From Tritrichomonas musculus (lineage: Eukaryota > Parabasalia > Tritrichomonadida > Tritrichomonadidae): 64,000 nucleotides of DNA. The notes beneath the pieces are model-generated. The model saw only the letters and a program-made list of their open reading frames with translations, searched no databases and had not been told where the DNA came from. Made by a program: the position numbers and the translations under genes. Positions within the stretch are counted from its first letter, which is position 1; the number at the start of each line of letters is the position of its first letter. Positions 46,489-58,898 of the stretch are shown one piece after another. The DNA is taken from the NCBI GenBank assembly GCA_039105265.1, contig JAPFFF010000014.1:2480001-2544000 (forward strand), read 5' to 3'.

Positions 46489-47394
46489 TTAGTCTCGGTT
46501 CAGAACTTGTAAAAGAAGAGCCATACGAACCCATAAGCCGTTGTGTGCTTGTTCGAAGTAGCAAGCACGTGGATCATCATCAACTTCTGTAGAGATTTCA
46601 TTAACGCGTGGTAATGGATGAAGTAAAATAAGGTTTTCACTGAACATGTTTAAGACGTTCTTGTCAACAATGAATTCTTCTTTGCCAAAATCGCCTTCAA
46701 ATCGTTCTGATTGAATTCGTGTATGGTACATAACATCCAAGTCTTTCGGTAAGTCTGAAAAGCTGTGGCAAACTTCGTATTCAACGTTCTTTTCTTTAAG
46801 GATTTCAACATACTTTTGTGGAAGTGCAAATGCTTCTTTGCTTAATCCATAGATTTTGATGTTATCATAAAAAGATAATAATTTGATAAGTGAGTGGATG
46901 GTTCGACCGTTAGCTAAGTCCCCAAGAATTGCAACTTTTAAGTTGTCAAGGCGACCAATTTTTTCACGGATAGTATATAAGTCAAGTAATGCTTGTGTTG
47001 GATGTTCTCCTTTCCCTGCACCACCATTAAGAATTGGGATCTTGTTAACACTAGCGGCTTCAATAGCTGATGTGTCTGATTTATGACGCATAACCATGGC
47101 ATCTGCATAACCTGCAATAACACGTACTGAATCTTGAATCGTTTCACCTTTGGTCGCAGAAGATGACGAACCAGCGTTCTCAGTCGTGATGATTTTGGCA
47201 CCAAGTTTAAGTGCAGCAGCTTCAAATGATAATCTTGTGCGTGTGCTTGGTTCATAAAACATAACTGCAACAACCTTATCGCTTAACTTGTTTGAGTAAT
47301 TTTCTGGATGAGATTTGATCTTGTTGGTTAAGTCAAAGACTTCTTTCAAGCTTTCTCGATCGTATTGATCCGCGCTTAAGATGTGTTTCATCAT
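46489..47394 (-). CDS. pyrB: Aspartate carbamoyltransferase (unit 2, minus copy)
   Basis: It encodes the same 301-aa protein as the unit 1 copies. The A-run just upstream is shorter than in unit 1, matching the flank that lies on the other side there. Confidence 0.95.
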   Translation of the reverse strand: MMKHILSADQYDRESLKEVFDLTNKIKSHPENYSNKLSDKVVAVMFYEPSTRTRLSFEAAALKLGAKIITTENAGSSSSATKGETIQDSVRVIAGYADAMVMRHKSDTSAIEAASVNKIPILNGGAGKGEHPTQALLDLYTIREKIGRLDNLKVAILGDLANGRTIHSLIKLLSFYDNIKIYGLSKEAFALPQKYVEILKEKNVEYEVCHSFSDLPKDLDVMYHTRIQSERFEGDFGKEEFIVDKNVLNMFSENLILLHPLPRVNEISTEVDDDPRACYFEQAHNGLWVRMALLLQVLNRD

Positions 47395-47964
47395 CTGAAA
47401 AAAAAAATGATATCAAATACATCAATAAATAATCAATTCTTTCATTTCTGAGATTCTCTCAATTTCGACCATTTCATTATTTTACATTTTTTGAATATAT
47501 TTATTTATAATATTAAATATCTAGTATTAATATATTTTAATATATATGTATCTATATAGAATATATTAATAATATATTCAAAAAATATTTATTAATTGAT
47601 ATATATATAAATTATATTGAAATAATGAAAACGTAGCTAGTTCAGAAAAATACGAAGTTAACTCAGAAAAATCCGTAGTTAGTTCAGAAAAAAAGTATTG
47701 AAATTTCTTACCAACGTGTTCTCAATTTAAAATTTTTTTATTCTCCATAATGAAAAATCGATCAAAATCAAAGATAATCATGATTATTTCATTCATATAT
47801 TTTTAAACATAATATAGAATTCCTTTTTCTAATTTAAAATAAAATTAAATTTGTATTTAATAAGATAAATTAAATGTAAAATTATGGTCGAAATTGAGAG
47901 AATTTCACAAATAAATGAATTAATTATTTATTGATGTATTTGATATCATTTTTTTTTTTTTCAG
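47395..47964. promoter_or_regulatory. Bidirectional pyrB spacer, orientation B (unit 2)
   Basis: This is the reverse complement of the unit 1 spacer, including the small differences in the two promoter-proximal arms and the three 21-bp repeats (now about 47630-47692). TCATTTT initiator-like sites are kept on both sides. Confidence 0.75.
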
Positions 47965-48870
47965 ATGATGAAACACATCTTAAGCGCGGATCAATACGAT
48001 CGAGAAAGCTTGAAAGAAGTCTTTGACTTAACCAACAAGATCAAATCTCATCCAGAAAATTACTCAAACAAGTTAAGCGATAAGGTTGTTGCAGTTATGT
48101 TTTATGAACCAAGCACACGCACAAGATTATCATTTGAAGCTGCTGCACTTAAACTTGGTGCCAAAATCATCACGACTGAGAACGCTGGTTCGTCATCTTC
48201 TGCGACCAAAGGTGAAACGATTCAAGATTCAGTACGTGTTATTGCAGGTTATGCAGATGCCATGGTTATGCGTCATAAATCAGACACATCAGCTATTGAA
48301 GCCGCTAGTGTTAACAAGATCCCAATTCTTAATGGTGGTGCAGGGAAAGGAGAACATCCAACACAAGCATTACTTGACTTATATACTATCCGTGAAAAAA
48401 TTGGTCGCCTTGACAACTTAAAAGTTGCAATTCTTGGGGACTTAGCTAACGGTCGAACCATCCACTCACTTATCAAATTATTATCTTTTTATGATAACAT
48501 CAAAATCTATGGATTAAGCAAAGAAGCATTTGCACTTCCACAAAAGTATGTTGAAATCCTTAAAGAAAAGAACGTTGAATACGAAGTTTGCCACAGCTTT
48601 TCAGACTTACCGAAAGACTTGGATGTTATGTACCATACACGAATTCAATCAGAACGATTTGAAGGCGATTTTGGCAAAGAAGAATTCATTGTTGACAAGA
48701 ACGTCTTAAACATGTTCAGTGAAAACCTTATTTTACTTCATCCATTACCACGCGTTAATGAAATCTCTACAGAAGTTGATGATGATCCACGTGCTTGCTA
48801 CTTCGAACAAGCACACAACGGCTTATGGGTTCGTATGGCTCTTCTTTTACAAGTTCTGAACCGAGACTAA
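47965..48870 (+). CDS. pyrB: Aspartate carbamoyltransferase (unit 2, plus copy)
   Basis: Its protein is identical to the other copies. The upstream T-run is longer, as expected if the two promoter arms were exchanged by inversion. Confidence 0.95.
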   Translation: MMKHILSADQYDRESLKEVFDLTNKIKSHPENYSNKLSDKVVAVMFYEPSTRTRLSFEAAALKLGAKIITTENAGSSSSATKGETIQDSVRVIAGYADAMVMRHKSDTSAIEAASVNKIPILNGGAGKGEHPTQALLDLYTIREKIGRLDNLKVAILGDLANGRTIHSLIKLLSFYDNIKIYGLSKEAFALPQKYVEILKEKNVEYEVCHSFSDLPKDLDVMYHTRIQSERFEGDFGKEEFIVDKNVLNMFSENLILLHPLPRVNEISTEVDDDPRACYFEQAHNGLWVRMALLLQVLNRD

Positions 48871-48999
48871 ATATAACTAAATATAACTAAATGCGGATCC
48901 AATTAATTAATCAATTAATTCATATTAACTAACTTTTCTTACTTATAGATTTTAAATAAATGTTTCCTATTTCTCTTAAATGCATGTGTTATTTATATT

Positions 49000-49337
49000 T
49001 TAAGGGACCACTATCAAATTCTATGTTAAAAATTCTATGAGTTATCACAAAATTAATTGACTTAAAAAAATTATTTCATGAGTATTTTTGCTATATTTTG
49101 GTATATATAAATTATATAAATTACATATCATTTATTTCTATTCTTCTTTTAAGCCTATTCCCTTTTTTCAATAAAAATTTAAAAGTTGAAAGGAGTAAAA
49201 ATTTTACTAAATTTAATCGGAATGGTGAAATTTTAAAGTTTTAAACTTTTTCCGAGATAACAACTATTGAATTTTCTTTTCTATGAGTTTTCTCAATATT
49301 GAAATGTTTACAAAAAAATATGATAGTGGTCCCTTAA
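49000..49337. mobile_element. MITE (unit 2 copy)
   Basis: It is the same 338-bp TA-flanked MITE as at 38972, at the same place in the unit, so it was present before the tandem duplication. Confidence 0.85.
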
Positions 49338-50150
49338 TAAAATTACAGATTATATTTACTTTGGCTCATTTTTCAAGATCATTTAATGAATTTCTTTTAA
49401 AAAATAAGTAAAACTGCATATAGTCCTGTTGGATTTAATGTTAATATTTCTTTCGGCTGGAAATTTAATCAAAGATTAATTAAATGTTTTGTATTTTTAT
49501 TTCAATTGATTTGATATCAACTATTTAGGAAAAATATAGATTTCGTTTTGGATAAAATGCAAAATGGAATCTAAAAAGGATAAAAGCGGTGAAAACTTTT
49601 TAAATGGTTTACATTTCAAAAAATGAATTATTTGCCTAGAAAGTAAAGGTCCATAATAAATCGAGGAAGAATATTCCAAAATATTTTTAGATAATATTGG
49701 CAAAAATCTCTTAATACAGTTGAATACAAGTTATTCATTCAATTCTTAATAGAGCAAGAAAATAAAAATATAGATATAATTTTAACAATTAAGCCTTATA
49801 TCTTACATTGTCTAAGTTTGGGCTTTCAAGAAGTTTCCAAACAGATCTTGGAAATTCAAAAGCTTTCTAAAATTTGGCTGATTATTATGTCAATGGAAAA
49901 GGTGTGGAAAAGCTTTTCAGCATTGTAAAAAAGATGAAGATGAAGATGAAGTAAAATAGTTAATATATCTCTTCAATTGGTATTAAGAAATATATATTAA
50001 TTTAAGACATGTAAATTAAATTATTGAAATGAAAATTATTATTTTCAGGAGAATCTTTCGAAGTTCTTCTACAGTCATTAATAAAATTCTGAGAGGTGAT
50101 AAAATTGTGAGTGGACGTTTAGTTTTTTTTGGTACGTTAAAATTTAAAAA

Positions 50151-51573
50151 ATGGAAGGTATCTCAGGATTCCCTATGGCTCAAGCAATCCAAAATGAAAT
50201 AATTTATAGAAGACTACGAGAGCTAGGTTTTGCTGATAGAGACATCCGTTCATTAGAGAGGAATGAGACTTGAAACGGCATAAAATACCGAAATCACCAA
50301 ATATATTTTTTACGAACTCTATACGCCGAATTTACATTTAGACAGCCCACAATAAAAGAACTCATGAATGTCTTTAATATTTCTGAAACTCTGGTAAGAA
50401 GAGCCATTAAAGCAGGCTTCCAGATGCCAAATGATCCCGGAAGGCACCCTTTCCTTCCAATTGATGACGAAAAAAAACTAATAGCAATGATCATTGAAAG
50501 AGAAATTCGGGGTAACCCAATAGTACACGCAGAGTTCCGTAAATTTGTCCAAGAAAATTATAACGTTGGTGCCTCTACTGGATGGCTGCAATATTTTGTT
50601 CAAAGATACTCAGATGAAATACAAAAGGCAAAGTCTTATCCTCAAGACGATTTATGAATGACAATCCCAAGAGAATTCTTGATTGCTCACTTTACCAATA
50701 TGAAAGAAATAGTTGAAAATTGCTGTAGCGAACTTTGTTTCAATCTCGATGAGGTAGGTTCTAGTGACTGGGAAGAAAGGAAGATCAAAAAAGTTCTTGT
50801 CTCAAAAAGTTCAGACCCAAAAACGGTTAACCATGCAGTGTCAAGAAAATTCAAACACCAAACTCTAGTTGCTTTAGTATCATCTGCAGGTGATGCCTTA
50901 ACCCCATTACTGATTGCCAGTTGCGATGTTGAAGAAGATCTCAATAAAAATGGATATCGTATCGGCGATGATGTCATTTTTCGTTACCGAAAACCACCTT
51001 TTATCAACAAAGAACTGTTTAATGAGTACATTATAAGCGTGTTGATTCCATATGTATCATCATTACGTCAAAAAGAAGAGTATTCAAATGAACCTGCGGT
51101 TCTTTTATTAGACTCGTGCTCTGCTCATGTCAATGATGAAATTCTCAGAATTTTGGGCGAAAATAGCATAAAAGTTGTTGCTTTTCCAGCACATATAACA
51201 AATATCTTCCAAGCTTTAGATCTAGTGCTGTTTGGTGTATTTAAAAAAAAAGCAGACGCAACAATCAACAGTTGACCACAGCAAACAAGCATTTGTATCA
51301 TCAAAAATAATAAATTCTTATGAAGAAACAATGACAGGCTCACGAATTAGAGCAAGCTTCAATAGAGCGGGTTTCACCATTGATACCTCAAAAAATCCTC
51401 ACCGTCTCATTTTTGACGAGAATTTGCTGAAAGAAAATCCAGGTTTTAAAGAATTATGGGACGCAAATGTGCCTATGGAGAGGCTATCAGCTCGCCGACA
51501 AAACCATAGGTTTGGATGGATAAATCAACAATATTTCCAGATTCCTGGAGTTCAAAATGTAAGTGATGATTAA
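50151..51573 (+). pseudogene. pogo/Tigger-like transposase pseudogene (unit 2)
   Basis: It is identical in layout to 40123-41545, with the same two TGA codons and the same frameshift, so the damage came before the unit was copied. Confidence 0.85.
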
Positions 51574-51773
51574 ATAAAGCTTGCTTTAAAAAATAAAATA
51601 AAAATGCTTTTTTTCCATTTTTATCATTTTTTATAAATTATATTTTGAATTATAATAAAGGATTTATTTAAACTAAATTCAAAAAAAAAGACCTCTCAAT
51701 TTTTTTAAATATATTGAATTTTTTGAATACATTACACAATTTTTTGAATTATATTGAAAATTATTATAAATTA

Positions 51774-54060
51774 ATGGGAAACGATATTTCTACAAGCCAA
51801 AACCAGATTTCAGATCAATCCCAATCTAATGGGAAGGAGCATTCCCATCATACAGGCTGATCACGAAAGAATAATTTTGAAGATGGCATAGATCAGATTA
51901 TATTTGAAGAACAAAGCAAAAATTCGGATCAATTCCAATCTCAACCCAATAAGAAAAAGCATTCTCATCGTACAGGCCGATCACGAAAGAATAATTTTGA
52001 AGATGGCATAGATCAGTTTATATTTGAAGAACAAAACCAAATTTCAGAACAATCCCAATATCAACTCAATAAGAAAAAGCATTCCCGTCATACAGGCAGA
52101 TTCTCAAAACATATTTTTGAAGATGATATTGATCAAATATCTGAGAGCCAAAATTCTCCAACTTCAAACTCAATACAAAATCCGCCAAATTTAAACGCAG
52201 CACAAAATCAGCAAACATTAAACACAATGCATAATTCACCAACATTAAGTGCATCACATAATTCACCAATATTAAGCACAATGCATAATTCACCAACATT
52301 AAGTGCATTGCATAATTCACCAACATTAAGTGCATCACATAATTCACCAATATTAAGCACAGCACAAAATCTGCAAACATTAAACATAATGCATAATTCA
52401 CTTGCATTTAACACATTGCCAAATTTAATACACTACTCTCCACCTTTCAGTTTTATGCATAACTCTCAGCCTTTAAGAACACAATCATTTCAAAATTCGC
52501 CTATTTCAATCACAACGCTAAATGCTTCACCTTTAAACACAAGAACAGTGCATAATTTACCAACAATCAATTTAATGCAAAATCCATCTAACTCAAGAGT
52601 ATCACATAATTTATTGTCATTTAATCAATCACAGATTTCTCATCATATTAATCAAGAAAATAAATCATCCCAAAGAATCAAATCAAAAATTGATGAATCA
52701 AAGGTGTTCAAATATTACAACAAGCATGGTTTAAATCAAACTAAAGTGCACTTTCACATTGGATTTGATCGACTCCAAAAAATACTTAAAATCAATGGTA
52801 AATATCGTAATAAACGTAAAACTAATGTAGAAATTGATGATTTTATTGTTGAACTTGCTTCATCAGGGAGGCAAGCTTTTGCTATTTCTGTTGAAATTGA
52901 AAAACGATTTCATAAGCACATATCAAGACAAACAGTTATCAGACGTTTAAAAGAAAATCATTTAAATACAGGAAGCTTTTCAAAGTTCCAGAATTATCTG
53001 AATCACAAATATTATTAAGATATAACTTTTCATCATTACTTTTTATAAATAACTTTGATTTTAATGAAGAAATGATTGTTTTTTCTGATGAAGCAAGATT
53101 TTCTTTTAGACCTGATCACAAAAAATGGTGGGTACAAGATGATGATATGTCGGTTAAAGCGACAACGCAAATTCGTAAATATCCATATAGTACTCTTATT
53201 TGGGCTGCAATCGGCCATAATTTTAAATCTAAACTTATTTTTATTGACAAATGCGTTAACCAAGAACGTTATAAAGAGATCCTCAAACAATCAAAAATAT
53301 TTCAAGATCTCGATCAAATGAGGAAACCATTTAATTATTATTTCCAACAAGATGGGGCAACCTACCATCAAACTGATAACGTTTTGAATTTTATTTTTAA
53401 GAAAGCCAGAGTTCTCAATGGGTGGCCATTAAACTCGCCTGATCTTTCGCCCATTGAGAACCTCTGGGCAATAATGAAGGAACGGTTAAACCGTTTAACT
53501 ACTAACCAAAAAATAAAGATGAATTAAAAAAATTCATACAAAAAGTTTATGATGAAATCTCATTAGATATCATTAATAATCTTGTAAATACATTCGAATA
53601 CCGATTAAAAATGTGTAAAGATTTTGGAGGCAAAACAATTGCTCATTTTATACGAAAAGGTTATCATTCCATTCCACAACAATATATAGTTCCTGAAGAA
53701 CAATGTCCTCCTCTACTTACACCAGAAATGTACCTCCAAATATATAAAGAAAAGCGGAAAACTCCGCATAGGTGGAAAGCAATTGCAAAAAGAATCGGTG
53801 AATCCCAAAAAATTGATAATATCATTGTAAAAAATAAAGCATTGGAAATTCAAAGAAAAATAAAAGATTTTAAGAAGCACCAATCAATTATTAAACAAAT
53901 ACCATTTGAGCTTTCTGATATTATTGAGTATTTAAATGAATCTGAAGATAAATCATTAAAAGAAAATGAAGAAGAAGAAGAGGAAGAAGAAGAAGAGGAG
54001 GAAGAGGAGGAAGAAGAAAACACTACTGATGATGAAATAATGAATCCATATTATTTTTAA
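51774..54060 (+). pseudogene. Tc1/mariner-like transposase pseudogene (unit 2)
   Basis: It is a copy of 41746-44032 with the same nonsense codon and frameshifts, and the same FSDEARF, QQDGATYH and SPDLSPIENLW core motifs. Confidence 0.85.
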
Positions 54061-54135
54061 ATTCTTTTTTTTTTTTCTGAGTGTGTAATAATAAAAATTA
54101 TTCAATTTTTGAGAATCTATTCATTTTTTGAATTG

Positions 54136-54233
54136 TCCAAAAACTAGACCTGTGAAAAACAAAATAAACTTATCAAAATAAAAAATAATTTTTTGAATTT
54201 CCCACAATTAAATTGAAAGGTCTAGTTTTTGGA
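54136..54233. repeat. 98-bp hairpin element (unit 2)
   Basis: It is a copy of the hairpin at 44108-44205. Confidence 0.75.
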
Positions 54234-54515
54234 AGGTAGTTTATATTTATACATACTTTAAACATATATAATAATATTAAATATTGAGTGAGATATCTTC
54301 AAAAAAAATATTTTTTTTATACAAAAAAAAAAAAAAAAAAGTGCCTCTCACAATTTTATCACCGCTCAGAATTTTATTAATGACTGTAGTTTATCGTACC
54401 TTGTTGTTCCAAAATAAGGCGCAAACAAAAAGCATCAGGTTCTTTGTCAGCTCTTGTCAACATCTCGCCTCTGGTTGTTTCAAAATAAAACAAAACCAAA
54501 AAAATTCAAATTATT

Positions 54516-54728
54516 ATGCCTGCTATTGATACAAGTATATGCGGTTCAAACTGCCAAGAACACAATTTTGCAAATGATTGGAGTCATAATAAAAAGGATG
54601 ACAGCAAAATGAATTTCCAGAAATCAATGAAATACACTCTATTGGAGCACGAATATTACAAGAACATACTTATTGATGAAAATGTTTCAGATTCACCAAG
54701 GTGCAGATGCCCATTTTATTTAAAGTAA
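54516..54728 (+). CDS. Small hypothetical open frame, 70 aa (unit 2)
   Basis: It is a copy of 44488-44700, with the same weak support. Confidence 0.25.
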   Translation: MPAIDTSICGSNCQEHNFANDWSHNKKDDSKMNFQKSMKYTLLEHEYYKNILIDENVSDSPRCRCPFYLK

Positions 54729-54853
54729 GTCATAATAATATGCAAATTAATGTTTCGGTAGGCCTAAAATTCAATTATTCTACTAGTTCATTCTTAAATG
54801 AATACAATGTAACAAATTTAGGAACATAAAGCAGAGATTTCTTTTGGAAGATC

Positions 54854-55028
54854 GGATGCAGCTGAGATTTCGCTTGAAGGAGCCGATGCAGCTGAAATTT
54901 TGATTGGGGAATCTGATGCAGCTGAAGTAGTATAGTTTAGGCGGTGGCTCGTACCTCGCCCAAGCCTATACACTTCGCCACCAAGCTCAGGTACCCCTTC
55001 ACGTGGGCCTCGCTACCCGGACAAAGAA
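54854..55028. repeat. GATGCAGCTGA repeats and GC-rich island (unit 2)
   Basis: It is a copy of 44826-45000, unchanged. Confidence 0.5.
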
Positions 55029-55659
55029 CACGTTATTTCTGAGTTATGAGAATGAGCGGGCTTTGAGTGAAATCTGTGAAAACTTAGATTTGTGGTTAAG
55101 TTGTGAGTTGTTCGATAATCGTTAATCCGCAAACAAAAAACTTATTTAGTTAAGTTTCCATCTTCCTGATCGAGGCCATTAACTTCCCCTAGTTAACGGA
55201 CGGCTCCTTTCAATAATCACTTCATTTGGAGTAGATCTCTTTTATAAGTAATTCAGAAAAAGGCATCTCAGGGTTAGTTTTTGCACTTTTTTATGATTAT
55301 CTTTTTCTTCCTTTTTATGAATATCTGAACTTCTTGGTCTTCAGAAAAAAGACTTAGAACTCTCAGATGATTCGCAAATATTAACACTTTACATAAAAAA
55401 TTCGAAAACAGATCAATTTGACAGAGGGTGCAGAACTTTTATTTATAATAACGGATGAGATAGTGTAAGAAGGGCTACTTGTCTAAACGACAATTCGCCC
55501 ATCCTTACCCGTTTTAACCCCTTTCAGACATCACACACCCAGTAAAACCAGTATCTTGTATATCTGAATCACCGTTAAACCTATTAACGTTTAAGTGCTA
55601 GAAGAGGTCAGAACACATTTGTCAACTTTTTCTGTCATATTATAATATCCATCAATTTT
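55029..55659. other. Non-coding region (unit 2)
   Basis: It is a copy of 45001-45631. No gene is seen. Confidence 0.45.
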
Positions 55660-55932
55660 TTAAGTTTTTAATTTTGGAAGATTACTTACCCTTGATTTAT
55701 AGAATGCTGCTTTTTGTGCTGGATACATGTAAATTTCTTCAAGATTGTTAAATCCTTCAAAAGATCCTGGTGAAAAAGCGATGGTGCCAACTTCAAAGTA
55801 TATTGTTGTTTTATCTTTACAATTTGCAATGCTTTATGCATTAATGTTCAATGTTTCTGTATATGTTGTATCAGAACCTTCACAGTTAAGGTTTGAAGTT
55901 ATTAAAAATATAAAATATGAAAACAAAAACAT
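55660..55932 (-). pseudogene. BspA-like pseudogene (unit 3 boundary)
   Basis: It is the same as 45632-45904, including the internal stop (now near 55834-55836). Confidence 0.65.
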
Positions 55933-56516
55933 TTACAAATTTTATAACGTGCTTTCATTATTCTCATATCGTTTCATGAAATCAGTAGCAAAAGGTCTAA
56001 AAAATTGGCTATAAGTATTTTTTAGATTAAAATAATGATTAATATTTTTAAATATATCAGTATACATAAAATAAAATTATCGAGATAATTATGTTTTCGA
56101 AAACTATTCAATTTTCTTTTTAACGATTATATCAAGGTGAAAACAGATTTTAAAATATGACCTCAAAAATATGAGTTATGGAATAGGTGAGATAAGGAGG
56201 TCAGTGTATTAGATTTTTAATTAATTTGATTTTTTTTTTAACATAAATTATGATGGACTTAGGACAGTCAATTTTAATTCATAAGTGAAGGTCAGAAGTG
56301 ATTAGAGTTATCGAATGTTATATGAACAACACTGAAATTTCTGATTCAAATGAAATAATCAAATGAAATGAAATGGAATAAAATAAAAAGTTGTTAAAAG
56401 ATTAAAACTGAATGAATTTGTGAAGAAATAGGAAACATTTATTTAAAATCAATAAGTAAGAAAAGTTAGTTAATATGAATTAATTGGATCCGCAATTTAG
56501 TTCTATTTAGTTATAT

Positions 56517-57422
56517 TTAGTCTCGGTTCAGAACTTGTAAAAGAAGAGCCATACGAACCCATAAGCCGTTGTGTGCTTGTTCGAAGTAGCAAGCACGTGG
56601 ATCATCATCAACTTCTGTAGAGATTTCATTAACGCGTGGTAATGGATGAAGTAAAATAAGGTTTTCACTGAACATGTTTAAGACGTTCTTGTCAACAATG
56701 AATTCTTCTTTGCCAAAATCGCCTTCAAATCGTTCTGATTGAATTCGTGTATGGTACATAACATCCAAGTCTTTCGGTAAGTCTGAAAAGCTGTGGCAAA
56801 CTTCGTATTCAACGTTCTTTTCTTTAAGGATTTCAACATACTTTTGTGGAAGTGCAAATGCTTCTTTGCTTAATCCATAGATTTTGATGTTATCATAAAA
56901 AGATAATAATTTGATAAGTGAGTGGATGGTTCGACCGTTAGCTAAGTCCCCAAGAATTGCAACTTTTAAGTTGTCAAGGCGACCAATTTTTTCACGGATA
57001 GTATATAAGTCAAGTAATGCTTGTGTTGGATGTTCTCCTTTCCCTGCACCACCATTAAGAATTGGGATCTTGTTAACACTAGCGGCTTCAATAGCTGATG
57101 TGTCTGATTTATGACGCATAACCATGGCATCTGCATAACCTGCAATAACACGTACTGAATCTTGAATCGTTTCACCTTTGGTCGCAGAAGATGACGAACC
57201 AGCGTTCTCAGTCGTGATGATTTTGGCACCAAGTTTAAGTGCAGCAGCTTCAAATGATAATCTTGTGCGTGTGCTTGGTTCATAAAACATAACTGCAACA
57301 ACCTTATCGCTTAACTTGTTTGAGTAATTTTCTGGATGAGATTTGATCTTGTTGGTTAAGTCAAAGACTTCTTTCAAGCTTTCTCGATCGTATTGATCCG
57401 CGCTTAAGATGTGTTTCATCAT
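56517..57422 (-). CDS. pyrB: Aspartate carbamoyltransferase (unit 3, minus copy)
   Basis: Its protein is identical to the other copies, and the same flanks as in unit 2 are present. Confidence 0.95.
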   Translation of the reverse strand: MMKHILSADQYDRESLKEVFDLTNKIKSHPENYSNKLSDKVVAVMFYEPSTRTRLSFEAAALKLGAKIITTENAGSSSSATKGETIQDSVRVIAGYADAMVMRHKSDTSAIEAASVNKIPILNGGAGKGEHPTQALLDLYTIREKIGRLDNLKVAILGDLANGRTIHSLIKLLSFYDNIKIYGLSKEAFALPQKYVEILKEKNVEYEVCHSFSDLPKDLDVMYHTRIQSERFEGDFGKEEFIVDKNVLNMFSENLILLHPLPRVNEISTEVDDDPRACYFEQAHNGLWVRMALLLQVLNRD

Positions 57423-57992
57423 CTGAAAAAAAAAATGATATCAAATACATCAATAAATAATCAATTCTTTCATTTCTGAGATTCTCTCAATTTCGACCAT
57501 TTCATTATTTTACATTTTTTGAATATATTTATTTATAATATTAAATATCTAGTATTAATATATTTTAATATATATGTATCTATATAGAATATATTAATAA
57601 TATATTCAAAAAATATTTATTAATTGATATATATATAAATTATATTGAAATAATGAAAACGTAGCTAGTTCAGAAAAATACGAAGTTAACTCAGAAAAAT
57701 CCGTAGTTAGTTCAGAAAAAAAGTATTGAAATTTCTTACCAACGTGTTCTCAATTTAAAATTTTTTTATTCTCCATAATGAAAAATCGATCAAAATCAAA
57801 GATAATCATGATTATTTCATTCATATATTTTTAAACATAATATAGAATTCCTTTTTCTAATTTAAAATAAAATTAAATTTGTATTTAATAAGATAAATTA
57901 AATGTAAAATTATGGTCGAAATTGAGAGAATTTCACAAATAAATGAATTAATTATTTATTGATGTATTTGATATCATTTTTTTTTTTTTCAG
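57423..57992. promoter_or_regulatory. Bidirectional pyrB spacer, orientation B (unit 3)
   Basis: It has the same orientation and nearly the same sequence as the unit 2 spacer. The 21-bp repeats are at about 57658-57720. Confidence 0.75.
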
Positions 57993-58898
57993 ATGATGAA
58001 ACACATCTTAAGCGCGGATCAATACGATCGAGAAAGCTTGAAAGAAGTCTTTGACTTAACCAACAAGATCAAATCTCATCCAGAAAATTACTCAAACAAG
58101 TTAAGCGATAAGGTTGTTGCAGTTATGTTTTATGAACCAAGCACACGCACAAGATTATCATTTGAAGCTGCTGCACTTAAACTTGGTGCCAAAATCATCA
58201 CGACTGAGAACGCTGGTTCGTCATCTTCTGCGACCAAAGGTGAAACGATTCAAGATTCAGTACGTGTTATTGCAGGTTATGCAGATGCCATGGTTATGCG
58301 TCATAAATCAGACACATCAGCTATTGAAGCCGCTAGTGTTAACAAGATCCCAATTCTTAATGGTGGTGCAGGGAAAGGAGAACATCCAACACAAGCATTA
58401 CTTGACTTATATACTATCCGCGAAAAAATTGGTCGCCTTGACAACTTAAAAGTTGCAATTCTTGGAGACTTAGCTAACGGTCGAACCATCCACTCACTTA
58501 TCAAATTATTATCTTTTTATGATAACATCAAAATCTATGGATTAAGCAAAGAAGCATTTGCACTTCCACAAAAGTATGTTGAAATCCTTAAAGAAAAGAA
58601 CGTTGAATACGAAGTTTGCCACAGCTTTTCAGACTTACCGAAAGACTTGGATGTTATGTACCATACACGAATTCAATCAGAACGATTTGAAGGCGATTTT
58701 GGCAAAGAAGAATTCATTGTTGACAAGAACGTCTTAAACATGTTCAGTGAAAACCTTATTTTACTTCATCCATTACCACGCGTCAATGAAATCTCTACAG
58801 AAGTTGATGATGATCCACGTGCTTGCTACTTCGAACAAGCACACAACGGCTTATGGGTTCGTATGGCTCTTCTTTTACAAGTTCTGAACCGAGACTAA
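57993..58898 (+). CDS. pyrB: Aspartate carbamoyltransferase (unit 3, plus copy)
   Basis: It encodes the same 301-aa protein but carries three silent changes not found in the other five copies (C at 58421, A at 58466, C at 58784). It is the outermost copy, next to unique DNA. That fits it having escaped the sequence homogenisation of the array, or being its oldest member. Confidence 0.95.
   Translation: MMKHILSADQYDRESLKEVFDLTNKIKSHPENYSNKLSDKVVAVMFYEPSTRTRLSFEAAALKLGAKIITTENAGSSSSATKGETIQDSVRVIAGYADAMVMRHKSDTSAIEAASVNKIPILNGGAGKGEHPTQALLDLYTIREKIGRLDNLKVAILGDLANGRTIHSLIKLLSFYDNIKIYGLSKEAFALPQKYVEILKEKNVEYEVCHSFSDLPKDLDVMYHTRIQSERFEGDFGKEEFIVDKNVLNMFSENLILLHPLPRVNEISTEVDDDPRACYFEQAHNGLWVRMALLLQVLNRD

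Larger units (their letters stand above)
45713..55740. repeat. Tandem unit 2 (10,028 bp)
   Basis: This is a nearly identical second copy of unit 1. The main differences are the inverted pyrB spacer, the 10-mer count near 46470 and a few single bases (for example in the BspA-like flank near 45890-45920). Confidence 0.92.
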
